This document shows, piece by piece, positions 1 to 7,040 of a stretch of DNA of 64,000 nucleotides (positions within the stretch are counted from its first letter, which is position 1; each line of letters begins with the position of its first letter). The notes beneath the pieces are model-generated. The model saw only the letters and a program-made list of their open reading frames with translations, had not been told where the DNA came from and made no database searches. The position numbers and the translations under genes are program-made. This DNA comes from Hyphomonadaceae bacterium BRH_c29 (lineage in GTDB: Bacteria > Pseudomonadota > Alphaproteobacteria > Caulobacterales > Hyphomonadaceae), in the NCBI GenBank assembly GCA_000961695.1, contig LADW01000077.1, forward strand, positions 1 to 64,000, read 5' to 3'.

Positions 1-480
1 AGCGGCGCGGCGCGTCAGCTTGGCAGCGGTCGCCGTACGGCCATGGCCGGGCGGGCCGACGAGGAGAATATCATGGTCGAAACGGGCCGGAAGCGGATCG
101 CAGGTCACGATGCGGGCGAGGCCCTCGGCGATGGCTTCTTCCGGGTTTGACAGGTTCTGGACACGGCCGGCGCCTTCGGCAGCCACACGGTCTCCAAAAC
201 GTTTCGGGGCGCCGTGCCACATCAGGGCATCGCGGACGCGGCTGTAGAGGGGGTTTTCGCTGCCACGGCCATGCGTGCCGCCGCGCGACTCGCGCAGGAA
301 CAGGGGCTCGTTGGACACGAGGCCCACACCGCCACCGCCCATCCTGTCGACCGCTGCACGCACTTCCACGCCGCCATCGATCTCACGCTCGGACAGGATC
401 ACCGCATCGGCGCCCATTTCGGCAAAGATCATAGCCTTGGCAGCCTCGAAGGTCTCAGCGGCGAACATTTTCATACGCAT
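1..480 (-). CDS. flhF: FlhF-like flagellar SRP-type GTPase, N-terminal part (runs off window)
   Basis: The ORF track misses this because the frame is open to the window edge. Reading the minus strand from the ATG at 480 gives MRMKMFAAETFEAAKAMIFAEMGADAVILSE in part, which matches the FlhF N-terminal pattern (K-x-F-x-A...A...v..ElGpdAvIls). FlhF is an SRP-family GTPase that helps set flagellar position and number. After a linker, a short helical segment leads to the P-loop, which reads GPPGHGRTATAAKL; canonical FlhF has G-x4-G-K-T, so the Walker Lys is Arg here. Only 160 codons are visible. The gene lies about 210 bp downstream of fliN on the same strand, with no flhA or flbD between them. Family assignment is fairly secure; GTPase activity is doubtful from the P-loop alone. 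Confidence 0.8.
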   Translation of the reverse strand, partial: MRMKMFAAETFEAAKAMIFAEMGADAVILSEREIDGGVEVRAAVDRMGGGGVGLVSNEPLFLRESRGGTHGRGSENPLYSRVRDALMWHGAPKRFGDRVAAEGAGRVQNLSNPEEAIAEGLARIVTCDPLPARFDHDILLVGPPGHGRTATAAKLTRRAA

Positions 481-658
481 ACGGCAGCGTCCTTGATTTC
501 CGACCGATCCGTCCTGTCGCGCCCCCACGCGAACGGATCACACTCTCCCGGCTTCAGTAGTGTCGGGTAAAGGTTAACAAATTCCTCTTCCGCGTTAGGG
601 ATTGCCGAATTCGGTGCAGCCAAAAAGCCCGCTCACACAGCCTTTTCGGCCGCGCGTC

Positions 659-673
659 GTAACACCTTGTTAA
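659..673 (-). promoter_or_regulatory. Possible CtrA-like box upstream of flhF-like gene
   Basis: On the minus strand the sequence reads TTAA-N7-TTAC, one mismatch from the CtrA consensus TTAA-N7-TTAA. It lies in the 211-bp gap between fliN and the flhF-like gene, about 180 bp from the flhF start. One-mismatch boxes are expected by chance many times in 64 kb, so location is the main support. I saw no other promoter signature in this gap. Confidence 0.3.
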
Positions 674-691
674 CCATGGGTTTTGCCGTCG

Positions 692-958
692 TCAGGCCGC
701 TTCGCGGGAGTCGACAATCTCTGAAAGTGTCACGCCGAGTTGCCCATCTGCAACAACCAGACGGCCCCGGGCCATCAATCTGTCGGACACATAGATCTCG
801 ACCGGCTCATCCGTGCGTCGTTCCAGCGCCACGATGTCATTCGCCGACATCACCATCAGCTCTTCCATCGACATGCGCACTTCGCCCAGCACCACATCCA
901 CGCGCACAGGTACGTCCATCAGGGTTTTCTTCAGGGCAGGATTGGCGGGCTGGGTCAT
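692..958 (-). CDS. fliN: Flagellar motor switch protein FliN
   Basis: An 88-residue protein that is essentially one SpoA/FliN domain: VPVRVDVVLGEVRMSMEEL near residues 12-30, then a stretch ending with GRLVVADGQLGVTLSEI. FliN builds the lower C-ring of the flagellar switch and docks the FliH-ATPase export complex. It is short even for FliN (usually 100-140 residues) because the N-terminal extension is minimal. Its start overlaps the fliH stop by 4 nt (ATGA), so the two are probably translationally coupled. It ends the fliF-fliG-fliH-fliN block; the same gene order is known in Caulobacter. Identity is secure. Confidence 0.9.
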   Translation of the reverse strand: MTQPANPALKKTLMDVPVRVDVVLGEVRMSMEELMVMSANDIVALERRTDEPVEIYVSDRLMARGRLVVADGQLGVTLSEIVDSREAA

Positions 959-1374
959 GGTCCGTCCTCGGTCGTCGGGCTCGTCTTGTGACTGAATTCC
1001 GTAGTTTGTGCAAACAGATCGCCCTGCCCGTCCACAATACGCTGCGCCGTCGCTGTCACAAGACGCAGAGCTGTCTCCCGGAAGCCATCGGCATAGGCGC
1101 CCGCTTCGAGGTGATCGGCCAGCGAGACAAGGTTTGACAGGGCTTCTTTCAGCTGGTCGGTCACCTGCTGCAGCCGGGCATTCTGTGCATCATTGCGCAG
1201 CGACATGGCCGCCGCATGGGCCTCGGCGCGCGCTTCGGTCAGCAACATGGCCAGATCCGGCGCAGACAGGGTGATCTTCTCTTCAGCGGGTGGCGCCCGA
1301 ACCTCTGGCTCGGGCTGCGGCGTGAAATCGCTGCGAAAATCGAAAGCCTGCAAGGATTTGACCGCGCGCCGCAT
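955..1374 (-). CDS. fliH: Short FliH/FlbE-type flagellar export regulator
   Basis: A 139-residue, Ala/Glu/Leu-rich, mostly helical protein (AEARAEAHAAAMSLRNDAQ, then QVTDQLKEALSNLVSLADHLE). It lies between fliG and fliN, where fliH (flbE in Caulobacter) normally sits. FliH binds and restrains the export ATPase FliI and links it to FliN. Sequence recognition is weak, so the call rests on position, helical character and the coiled-coil-like central part. It is shorter than typical FliH (about 200-230 residues) and seems to lack much of the C-terminal FliI-binding domain. Its ATG overlaps the fliG stop by 1 nt (TGATG) and its stop overlaps fliN by 4 nt. Confidence 0.68.
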   Translation of the reverse strand: MRRAVKSLQAFDFRSDFTPQPEPEVRAPPAEEKITLSAPDLAMLLTEARAEAHAAAMSLRNDAQNARLQQVTDQLKEALSNLVSLADHLEAGAYADGFRETALRLVTATAQRIVDGQGDLFAQTTEFSHKTSPTTEDGP

Positions 1375-2306
1375 CAGTCCACCAGCTCATCATCATGGGC
1401 CTGGCCGTCGGCGCGGATGTCGCCGCGCTGCATCAGCGTGCGGGCAAGCGCCACGACTTCCTGACGGGCCGTTTCGATCTCGCTGCGGCGCACAGGGCCA
1501 AGCGAGGCGATCTCCTCGCGCAGCAGGTCGCCCGCGCGCTGGGTCATGTTGACGAAGAACACCGCTGCCGTGTCCGGCCGCGCGCCTTTCAGGGCCACAA
1601 CCAGAACGGCGCGATCGGCTGCCGACAGCAGCGTCTGCAGGCCAGCAGCGTCGAGGCTGGTCAGATCGTCGAAGGTGAACATCAGCGCGCGCACCTTGTC
1701 GCCCGCACCAGGCTGGGCATGGTCGAGGGCGGCCAGGAATGTCTTCTCGGACCGGCTGTCGAGCCGGTCAAAGATGCGGGCAACCCGCTCATGCCCACTG
1801 CCCTGCCCGGCCTCAGCCCCGGCGCTCAATTGAGCAGCCAGTTTGGTCTCGAAGGCCGCCAGCGCGGCAGGATGGATCGGGCCGAGATTCAGCAGGCGCT
1901 GCATCGCATCGATGGAAAGCGTCGGCGGGAGCGCACGCAGCAGACGCGCCGCTGCTTCACCGGAGAGGCGCGACAAAGCCAGCGCAACGGTCTGGGCATG
2001 CTCGCCCGCGAACAGGCTCGCCAGCGTGTCCGTTCCGGTCTCCGACAGGAGACGCCAGACGGAGGCGCCGGTTTCCGCTGGCTTCCGCAGCCGCTGATGC
2101 GCCGCCATGAACTGGTTGACCGCTTCGCTCTCGCCATCGGCAGACGGACCCAGCGTGTCCATCGCGGCGGTCAGGGCCTGAACTTCGGATTTCGACAGTT
2201 CCGCCCAGATCGGCGCGGCATCAGGTCCAAGCGCACGCATCAGGCGGGCCGAGCGCATCAGGCCGTCAGCGGGGGCGGTTTCGCGGGTGAGTGTCAGCGC
2301 GCTCAT
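1374..2306 (-). CDS. fliG: Flagellar motor switch protein FliG, divergent
   Basis: A 310-residue FliG. The middle domain carries GEHAQTVALALSRL (residues about 101-114), corresponding to the canonical EHPQ motif with Pro changed to Ala. The C-terminal domain is clear from VRALMFTFDDLTSLD and VVALKGARPDTAAVFFVNM, followed by the usual RAGDLLREEI...GPVRRSEIE stretch. FliG couples the MS ring (FliF) to the C-ring and is the rotor part that stators act on. Where well-studied FliGs carry an Asp/Arg/Glu-rich torque helix, this protein reads SLDAAGLQTLLSAADRA, with few charges. Its start overlaps the fliF stop by 4 nt (ATGA). The assignment is secure; torque function is open. Confidence 0.9.
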   Translation of the reverse strand: MSALTLTRETAPADGLMRSARLMRALGPDAAPIWAELSKSEVQALTAAMDTLGPSADGESEAVNQFMAAHQRLRKPAETGASVWRLLSETGTDTLASLFAGEHAQTVALALSRLSGEAAARLLRALPPTLSIDAMQRLLNLGPIHPAALAAFETKLAAQLSAGAEAGQGSGHERVARIFDRLDSRSEKTFLAALDHAQPGAGDKVRALMFTFDDLTSLDAAGLQTLLSAADRAVLVVALKGARPDTAAVFFVNMTQRAGDLLREEIASLGPVRRSEIETARQEVVALARTLMQRGDIRADGQAHDDELVD

Positions 2307-2965
2307 GCATTGCCTCCGCGATTGCCCATCCAGCCACGCACGACATCTGCAGCGCGAGCCGGGTCATGGCGGGCAAGGTCGGCGGCTTCGCTGCTGCGAA
2401 CAGGGGCGGCTTGTGCGACGGGCTCGACCGGTGTGGGCGACCTGCGGGCCGGCAGGGCCTCGCGGACGAGTTCGACCGGGGCGTCCTCGCGGCGCGGCGC
2501 GGTGAAACCGATCCAGCCGGCCAGACCTGCCAGCAGCGCCAGAAGAGTCAGCTCGGCCCAGTCACCCGGCAGGGGCGCACCGGTCACACCAGGGGCGAAT
2601 GGCACACGCTGGATCACAGTACGATCACCGTCGCCGTCAGATAGACCCCCGGCAAGCGACACGACATTCACCAGCGTGGCGTCGGGGATCACGGAATTTT
2701 CGTCGAGAAGAACAAGGATTTGCCGTCCCTTGCCGGACTGGCGCGCCACCGAGACGCGCACATGCCCCTGCCCCGCAACCGCTTCTGCGACCGAGAGAAG
2801 TGAGGCTTCAGCCTGGGAAAGCGGGCCGGGGCTGGCCGGGGCGCGGGCAAGGATTTCGCTGCCGCGCCAGGCCAGAAGGCCAATAGCTACAACACATGCC
2901 GCGAACGCGAGCGCCCGTGTGGAAGGCGTCGCGCCGCGCGAGATTCCGGGTTTGCCGTACGCCAT
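2303..2965 (-). CDS. fliF: Very short FliF-like MS-ring protein
   Basis: This 220-residue protein sits where fliF belongs, first in the fliF-fliG-fliH-fliN order. A membrane segment lies at about residues 18-34 (AFAACVVAIGLLAW) and a second at about 138-154. Between them is about 100 residues including LVNVVSLAGGL and RTVIQRVPFAPG, resembling the end of the FliF ring-building motif 3. The tail HDPARAADVVRGWMG matches the FliF C-terminus that binds FliG. Canonical FliF is about 530-560 residues, so RBM1, RBM2 and part of RBM3 are missing. Only about 80 bp separate it from sciP, so no upstream exon or frameshifted remnant can supply the rest. A GGGAG Shine-Dalgarno lies 6 nt before the ATG. It may be a minimal MS-ring protein or part of a non-flagellar switch complex. 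Confidence 0.72.
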   Translation of the reverse strand: MAYGKPGISRGATPSTRALAFAACVVAIGLLAWRGSEILARAPASPGPLSQAEASLLSVAEAVAGQGHVRVSVARQSGKGRQILVLLDENSVIPDATLVNVVSLAGGLSDGDGDRTVIQRVPFAPGVTGAPLPGDWAELTLLALLAGLAGWIGFTAPRREDAPVELVREALPARRSPTPVEPVAQAAPVRSSEAADLARHDPARAADVVRGWMGNRGGNA

Positions 2966-3024
2966 ACTGGACTCCCGTCACCCGGTGGAATCCGGATGCT
3001 TTCGCCAGTGTTAACGGGCCGCCC

Positions 3025-3040
3025 GTAAAGTTTGGTTTAA
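3025..3040 (-). promoter_or_regulatory. Possible CtrA-like box upstream of mini-fliF
   Basis: The minus strand reads TTAA-ACCAAAC-TTTAC, one mismatch from TTAA-N7-TTAAC. It lies in the 82-bp gap between sciP and fliF, about 60 bp upstream of the fliF ATG, where a CtrA site would be expected for an early flagellar operon. Chance occurrence cannot be excluded. Confidence 0.35.
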
Positions 3041-3047
3041 CAGGCGC

Positions 3048-3320
3048 CTAGCGGCGGTACTGCTGCAGCCGGGTCGTCCGAAGCCCCTTGGCCCCATGGC
3101 GCAGGTACAGGCGTTCCCAGCCTTCGAATTCCTCGTCCGTCAGATTGTAACGGTCGCAGGCGGCCTTGCGGCTGAGGAGACCACCAGAGACGGCGGCAAC
3201 CACTTCCGCCTTGCGGCGGGTGACCCAACGGGAAATGCTTGGCGACGGAAGATCCGCCAGGGTGAGCTTCTGGCCGTCAGGGCCTTTGACGCTCGTCGGT
3301 TTTGCGTTCTGCTGTTCCAT
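3048..3320 (-). CDS. sciP: SciP-type small CtrA inhibitory protein (DUF1153)
   Basis: A 90-residue protein containing LTLADLPSPSISRWVTRRKA, then EVVAAVSGGLLSRKAACDRY and a stretch ending GLRTTRLQQYRR. This is the DUF1153 helix-turn-helix signature of Caulobacter SciP. SciP binds CtrA or its target promoters and blocks CtrA-dependent transcription in swarmer cells. I chose the ATG at 3320 over the TTG at 3338 that the track uses; neither has a strong Shine-Dalgarno. The gene lies directly upstream of the fliF-fliN block on the same strand, a neighbourhood also known in Caulobacter. This is one of the best taxonomic markers in the window. Confidence 0.9.
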   Translation of the reverse strand: MEQQNAKPTSVKGPDGQKLTLADLPSPSISRWVTRRKAEVVAAVSGGLLSRKAACDRYNLTDEEFEGWERLYLRHGAKGLRTTRLQQYRR

Positions 3321-3526
3321 ATCCACACCATCTATCAATAGAGGGCGAGCACTCCTTCTGGAGAGCCCGGAATATGGACACTACACACCTCGCCTTAAGC
3401 CGACGCGTAACCGGAAACGTGAGTTTGCCCCCTCGCATTAGGAGGATGTTTGCAAACCTGTTCCGACCCGGCACACTGAGTGAGACTCTGCAGCAAACAT
3501 TACAGGAATGAAAAAAATCTACGCGA

Positions 3527-4612
3527 TCAGGGTAGCAAAATCAGCGCATTATTGTCCCGCGCCTGCGCCGCGTGACGCCGCAGCATGGTCAGGAACATCT
3601 GGTCACCGCGCTCGGTCTGCTTGACCAGCATAGCCGCCCCGAACGCCACCGACATGCCGTAGAAGCAATTGTAGCGATAGTCGTCATAAAGGCGTTCGAA
3701 GCTGTAATCCGTGACGCCCTCTTCCTGCAACCGGGCATGGTAATAGCGAAGCAGGGCTTGCTCGTGCTTCGGACGCTCTTCCCGCGTCAGGCCAGCCCCG
3801 ATGAAGTAAGCGACATCGTTCGCTGGCGCGCCTTTGCCAGCCGTTTGCCAGTCGACCACAGCCAGCGGCTTGGGCGCGCCGGGCTTGCCGAACAGCATGT
3901 TGTCGAGCCGGTAGTCATTGTGCGTCAGCGCGAAAGGACCGGGCCGCTCTTCCAGATGCATGCGGGGCAGCGCATCCGCATAGGCATCGCCAACTTCGAT
4001 CACGTCCGGCGTCAGGTGGGCCGCGTAGCGCTCCTTGAAGCCCACCCACAGGCCTGCAACCTGTTCCGGCCCGAGGGCTGGCGGCGGTGCCATGCTCGTG
4101 CCTTGCAGCCAGGCGTGCGTGTCGAGCGTCTCATCCATCCAGTAGGCCGCGTGCAGGATCGCCGCAGCGTCCAGCGCACGCTCTGCCTCAGCGACATTAC
4201 AGCCAGCCAGCTGGTCGCCCTGCTCTGACGGCGCCATATCTTCCATGATCAGGGCAAAGCGGTTCGTCTCCGCGTCATAATCGGTATAGAGCGCCCCTGG
4301 CGTGATCCGGCCCGCCACTTTCGGGAAGGTCCGGTAGAACATGACCTCGCGCTCGTAATGGCCGAGCATCTTGGCCGTCATCAGGCTGGCATCGCTGCCG
4401 GACGGAAACTTGCCTACCAGCGTCGCCGGGGCGCCGTCGCCCTTGCGGGCATAGTCGAAGACAAAACGGACATTCTCGCCGATCTGGCCGGTGCCAATCG
4501 ACTTCGCGGTCAGGCTGCTGACTTCCGCATCAATGCCTATTTCATCGAAAAGCTGGTTGAACCAGTCCGGCGTGAGATCAAGGGGGTTCGTGTCGAGGCC
4601 GGGTCGGCTCAT
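3527..4612 (-). CDS. APH-family phosphotransferase (aminoglycoside kinase-like fold)
   Basis: A 361-residue kinase-like protein. The catalytic-loop motif is ALTHNDYRLDNMLFG and the metal-binding segment is LAVVDWQTAGKGAPANDVAY, the two hallmarks of the APH/choline kinase superfamily. An N-lobe Lys is visible in ATLVGKFPSG. Many such proteins in alphaproteobacteria act on small-molecule alcohols or are acyl-CoA-dehydrogenase-linked, but no substrate can be inferred. The track start (4792) lies far inside the upstream TetR gene; the ATG at 4612 has a GGAGGAAACCC Shine-Dalgarno and gives a normal N-terminus. It overlaps the tetR gene by 35 nt on the same strand, suggesting co-transcription and a regulatory link. 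Confidence 0.8.
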   Translation of the reverse strand: MSRPGLDTNPLDLTPDWFNQLFDEIGIDAEVSSLTAKSIGTGQIGENVRFVFDYARKGDGAPATLVGKFPSGSDASLMTAKMLGHYEREVMFYRTFPKVAGRITPGALYTDYDAETNRFALIMEDMAPSEQGDQLAGCNVAEAERALDAAAILHAAYWMDETLDTHAWLQGTSMAPPPALGPEQVAGLWVGFKERYAAHLTPDVIEVGDAYADALPRMHLEERPGPFALTHNDYRLDNMLFGKPGAPKPLAVVDWQTAGKGAPANDVAYFIGAGLTREERPKHEQALLRYYHARLQEEGVTDYSFERLYDDYRYNCFYGMSVAFGAAMLVKQTERGDQMFLTMLRRHAAQARDNNALILLP

Positions 4613-5231
4613 GGGTTTCCTCCGCATCGTCGGGCTCCTGGGGCCCGCTCTCTGTCTTTTTTGGGATGTATTTCTGCAGGCGTAGCATCCGCTCCTCGGC
4701 GGCGCGCAGGGACTTGTCGAGCGCGGCCATGGTGAGGGCGAAGTCGCCATTCGTATCCTTGCGCCAGGCCCGCTCTGTGCGGTCAATAACAAAGGCGATG
4801 GCCGCGACCTTCAGGCCAAGTGGCGCGCCGCTGTCATCGTCGAGCCCTGCGGATGCGAGCGCCCAGTGCGCGCTGGCCGCCCGGTGCTGAGGCAGGCGCA
4901 GCAGGAGACGCGGCGTGCGATCCCGGTCGCGCATGAGAGAGATCGCCCCGGCGCGATAGTCTTCCATCGCCTCAAAGCGCAGCATGATGACATCGAACAG
5001 GCGCTCACGCGGGGAGTCGCCCCCGGCCGGCCCTTCAGCGGACATGGCACGGTCGAAATGAAGGTCGAACGCATTGGCGAGATCATCGCGCGTCAGGCCA
5101 TAGAAATCGCTGAGCGAGAGTCCCGCTTCTGTCGCAATGGCGCTGAGAGTGAGGCTGCCCCATGGAGCGTCACCGGCGAGGCGCAGCGCGGACAGGAGGC
5201 CGGTTTCGACGATGTCGATCTCTTCCTCCAT
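4578..5231 (-). CDS. TetR-family transcriptional regulator
   Basis: About 217 residues with an N-terminal helix-turn-helix (WGSLTLSAIATEAGLSLSDFY) followed by a helical ligand-binding/dimer domain containing RDRTPRLLLRLPQHRAA. The HTH is divergent from classical TetR but the spacing and fold pattern fit. Two starts are possible: GTG at 5240 and ATG at 5231. The AGGAG lies 2 nt from the GTG but 11 nt from the ATG, so I prefer the ATG. The gene follows proC by a few bases and overlaps the phosphotransferase by 35 nt, so all three probably share a transcript. No effector is evident. Confidence 0.75.
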   Translation of the reverse strand: MEEEIDIVETGLLSALRLAGDAPWGSLTLSAIATEAGLSLSDFYGLTRDDLANAFDLHFDRAMSAEGPAGGDSPRERLFDVIMLRFEAMEDYRAGAISLMRDRDRTPRLLLRLPQHRAASAHWALASAGLDDDSGAPLGLKVAAIAFVIDRTERAWRKDTNGDFALTMAALDKSLRAAEERMLRLQKYIPKKTESGPQEPDDAEETHEPTRPRHEPP

Positions 5232-5245
5232 CTGCGTCACAACTC

Positions 5246-6052
5246 CTAATCCGTATCGCGTGACAGCTCCCGGTCGCGGCTTGCGGCGGCCCGGATCGCC
5301 TTTCGCATCAGTCCCGGCATCCCACCCTCATCCATGAGGATGTCAAGGGCTGCCTGGGTGGTGCCGCCGGGAGAGGTGACCGCTTTTCTGAGCGCATTCG
5401 GCGCCTCCTCAGACTGCGCCATGAGGGCAGCTGCGCCCTCGACGGTCAGCCGGGCCAGACGCGCTGCAAGGTCTGCTGGCAGGCCTTCAGCGGCGGCAGC
5501 ATCGGCCATGGCCTCAGCCAGAAGGAAGACATAGGCGGGCCCGCTGCCGGACAGGCCTGTGACAACAGACATATGCTTTTCATCGACCGGACCGATGACT
5601 TCACCGAGCGGCGCAAGCAGTGTTTGTGTGATCCCGATGTCCGTAGCCGTGATCGTGGTGAGCGCAGAGATGACCGAAACACCCCTCCCTATGGCGCCTG
5701 GCGTGTTCGGCATGACCCGGATCAAACGATCCGTGCCGAGGCGGTCTGACAGCTGCCGGATACGCGTGCCGGCCATGATCGAGATGACAAGCGTGTCCGG
5801 TCCGATCCAGGGCTTCAGGCTCTCGGCCATTTGGGGGAACACTTGCGGCTTCACCGCGACGATCAGCACATCGACCGGTGAGGGCTCCGGGTTCAGCACG
5901 ACCTTTCCGGCGCTGGCCCAACCCGTGACGATTTCCGACGGGTGCGGGTCCTGAATGCGGATGTCGGGCTTATCCTTGCCGGACAGCCAGCCGCTAGCCA
6001 GCGCGGCGCCCATCCGGCCTGCCCCGATCAGGGCGATCGACGGCGCGCTCAT
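5246..6052 (-). CDS. proC: Pyrroline-5-carboxylate reductase
   Basis: A 268-residue enzyme for the last step of proline synthesis, reducing pyrroline-5-carboxylate with NAD(P)H in the cytoplasm. The dinucleotide-binding loop is IALIGAGRMGAALASGW at the N-terminus. The dimer/active-site segment GLSGSGPAYVFLLAEAMADA and the C-terminal TSPGGTTQAALD are diagnostic of ProC. Length is normal. It follows ybjN by 4 bp on the same strand, a pairing seen in many alphaproteobacteria. Confidence 0.96.
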   Translation of the reverse strand: MSAPSIALIGAGRMGAALASGWLSGKDKPDIRIQDPHPSEIVTGWASAGKVVLNPEPSPVDVLIVAVKPQVFPQMAESLKPWIGPDTLVISIMAGTRIRQLSDRLGTDRLIRVMPNTPGAIGRGVSVISALTTITATDIGITQTLLAPLGEVIGPVDEKHMSVVTGLSGSGPAYVFLLAEAMADAAAAEGLPADLAARLARLTVEGAAALMAQSEEAPNALRKAVTSPGGTTQAALDILMDEGGMPGLMRKAIRAAASRDRELSRDTD

Positions 6053-6056
6053 CTGG

Positions 6057-6560
6057 TCAGGCTTCGCCGTGGGTTTCGAACATCACCGCTTCGAGGGCAT
6101 CGCGCGGGGATTTTCCGGCCCAGATCAAAAAGTTGAAAGCAGGCACGAACCGCTCGGTCGCGCTGACGGCGGCGGCCATGGCGCTGCGGATTTCGCCGAG
6201 CGTGGGCTCGTCCCGGTCCATCATCGGGAACGTGTAGCGGAAGATGATGACGCCTTCGTCGGCCCAATAGTCGAAATGGCCGAGCCAGAGGCGTTCGTTC
6301 GCCATCATGATGAGTTCGGCGATCTGGGCGCGTTTGGCCGTTTGCGGCTTCACGTCCAGCGTCATCGAGAAATGGATCGCCGCAGGTTCCGGACGATAGG
6401 CAAACAGCGCGCCAAGGTCGCCCCAGCGTGTTTCCGCGACGGCCTGGAGGGTTCCCTCCTCGTCGCGTTCGGCCTGCCAGCCGCCTTCTTCAAGGGCCTC
6501 TTCGACCCGCTCCAGCGGATCGATCATGTTAAATTCGTTGCGGGTCAGGCCAACGCTCAT
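6057..6560 (-). CDS. YbjN domain-containing protein
   Basis: A 167-residue cytoplasmic protein with the YbjN fold pattern. It opens with LERVEEALEEGGWQAERDEE, has a central LIMMANERLWLGHFDYWADEG, and continues to VIIFRYTFPMMDRDEPTLG and the closing FLIWAGKSPRDALEAVMFET. YbjN proteins resemble class I type III secretion chaperones; their molecular role is poorly defined, with overexpression effects on motility and stress in E. coli. The gene lies immediately upstream of proC. Confidence 0.85.
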   Translation of the reverse strand: MSVGLTRNEFNMIDPLERVEEALEEGGWQAERDEEGTLQAVAETRWGDLGALFAYRPEPAAIHFSMTLDVKPQTAKRAQIAELIMMANERLWLGHFDYWADEGVIIFRYTFPMMDRDEPTLGEIRSAMAAAVSATERFVPAFNFLIWAGKSPRDALEAVMFETHGEA

Positions 6561-6693
6561 AGATGTTCCCCCTCGCAGACCGGTCTATCGGGGCAGGATT
6601 CGCCCCTCTGCGCTATCCCCACGCATGCCCCATGCATACGCGGCTCAGCGCTGAGGTCCATCCGGTTCAACAGTTAATGCAGATGACGAGGGC

Positions 6694-6951
6694 TCAGTCT
6701 TTGGTCCGTTTGGCAGCTGTTTCCAGCTCTGCCACGCGCTGTTCCAGCGCTTCGACCTTTTCCAGCGCGGAGATGGCGAGCGCCTTCAGCGCCTCCACTT
6801 CGTCCCGCCCGGCGAGGTCCATATCGGCGATCATTGCCCGCACACGCGCCTGCGCGGCGGTCTTGGCTTCCTCGCCTGCGGTGCGGGCTGCCCCCATCGC
6901 ACCGGTCAGGAGACCGGCAATGTCATCGAGCAGTGGATTTGTCGCTGCCAT
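6694..6951 (-). CDS. ubiK: UbiK-family ubiquinone biosynthesis accessory factor (BMFP/YqiC)
   Basis: An 85-residue protein with a short N-terminal LLDDIAGLLTGAMGAARTA, an amphipathic middle (AQARVRAMIADMDLAGRDEV) and a C-terminal coiled coil (ALEKVEALEQRVAELE). This is the BMFP domain. UbiK-type proteins trimerise through the coiled coil and assist the soluble Ubi complex in aerobic ubiquinone synthesis. Length fits (80-100 residues). The gene is divergent from lgt with about 90 bp between starts, a common alphaproteobacterial arrangement. Confidence 0.87.
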   Translation of the reverse strand: MAATNPLLDDIAGLLTGAMGAARTAGEEAKTAAQARVRAMIADMDLAGRDEVEALKALAISALEKVEALEQRVAELETAAKRTKD

Positions 6952-7040
6952 GAGGCTACTCCTTCGCGCGCGGGTGGCTGGTCTTGTTTGAGGCTTCCCG
7001 TAACAGATAGGTTCGGGGCAAGACAGGGAAAAGACGCCGC

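Noticed and set aside
573-578. Second CtrA site at GTTAAC upstream of flhF-like gene
   Set aside because: Only one TTAA half-site; no partner at 7-bp spacing.
1395-3014. 539-residue plus-strand ORF opposite fliG/fliF
   Set aside because: It is the antisense shadow of fliG and mini-fliF, with Arg/Ala/Gly-rich low-complexity translation typical of GC-rich genomes and no domain.
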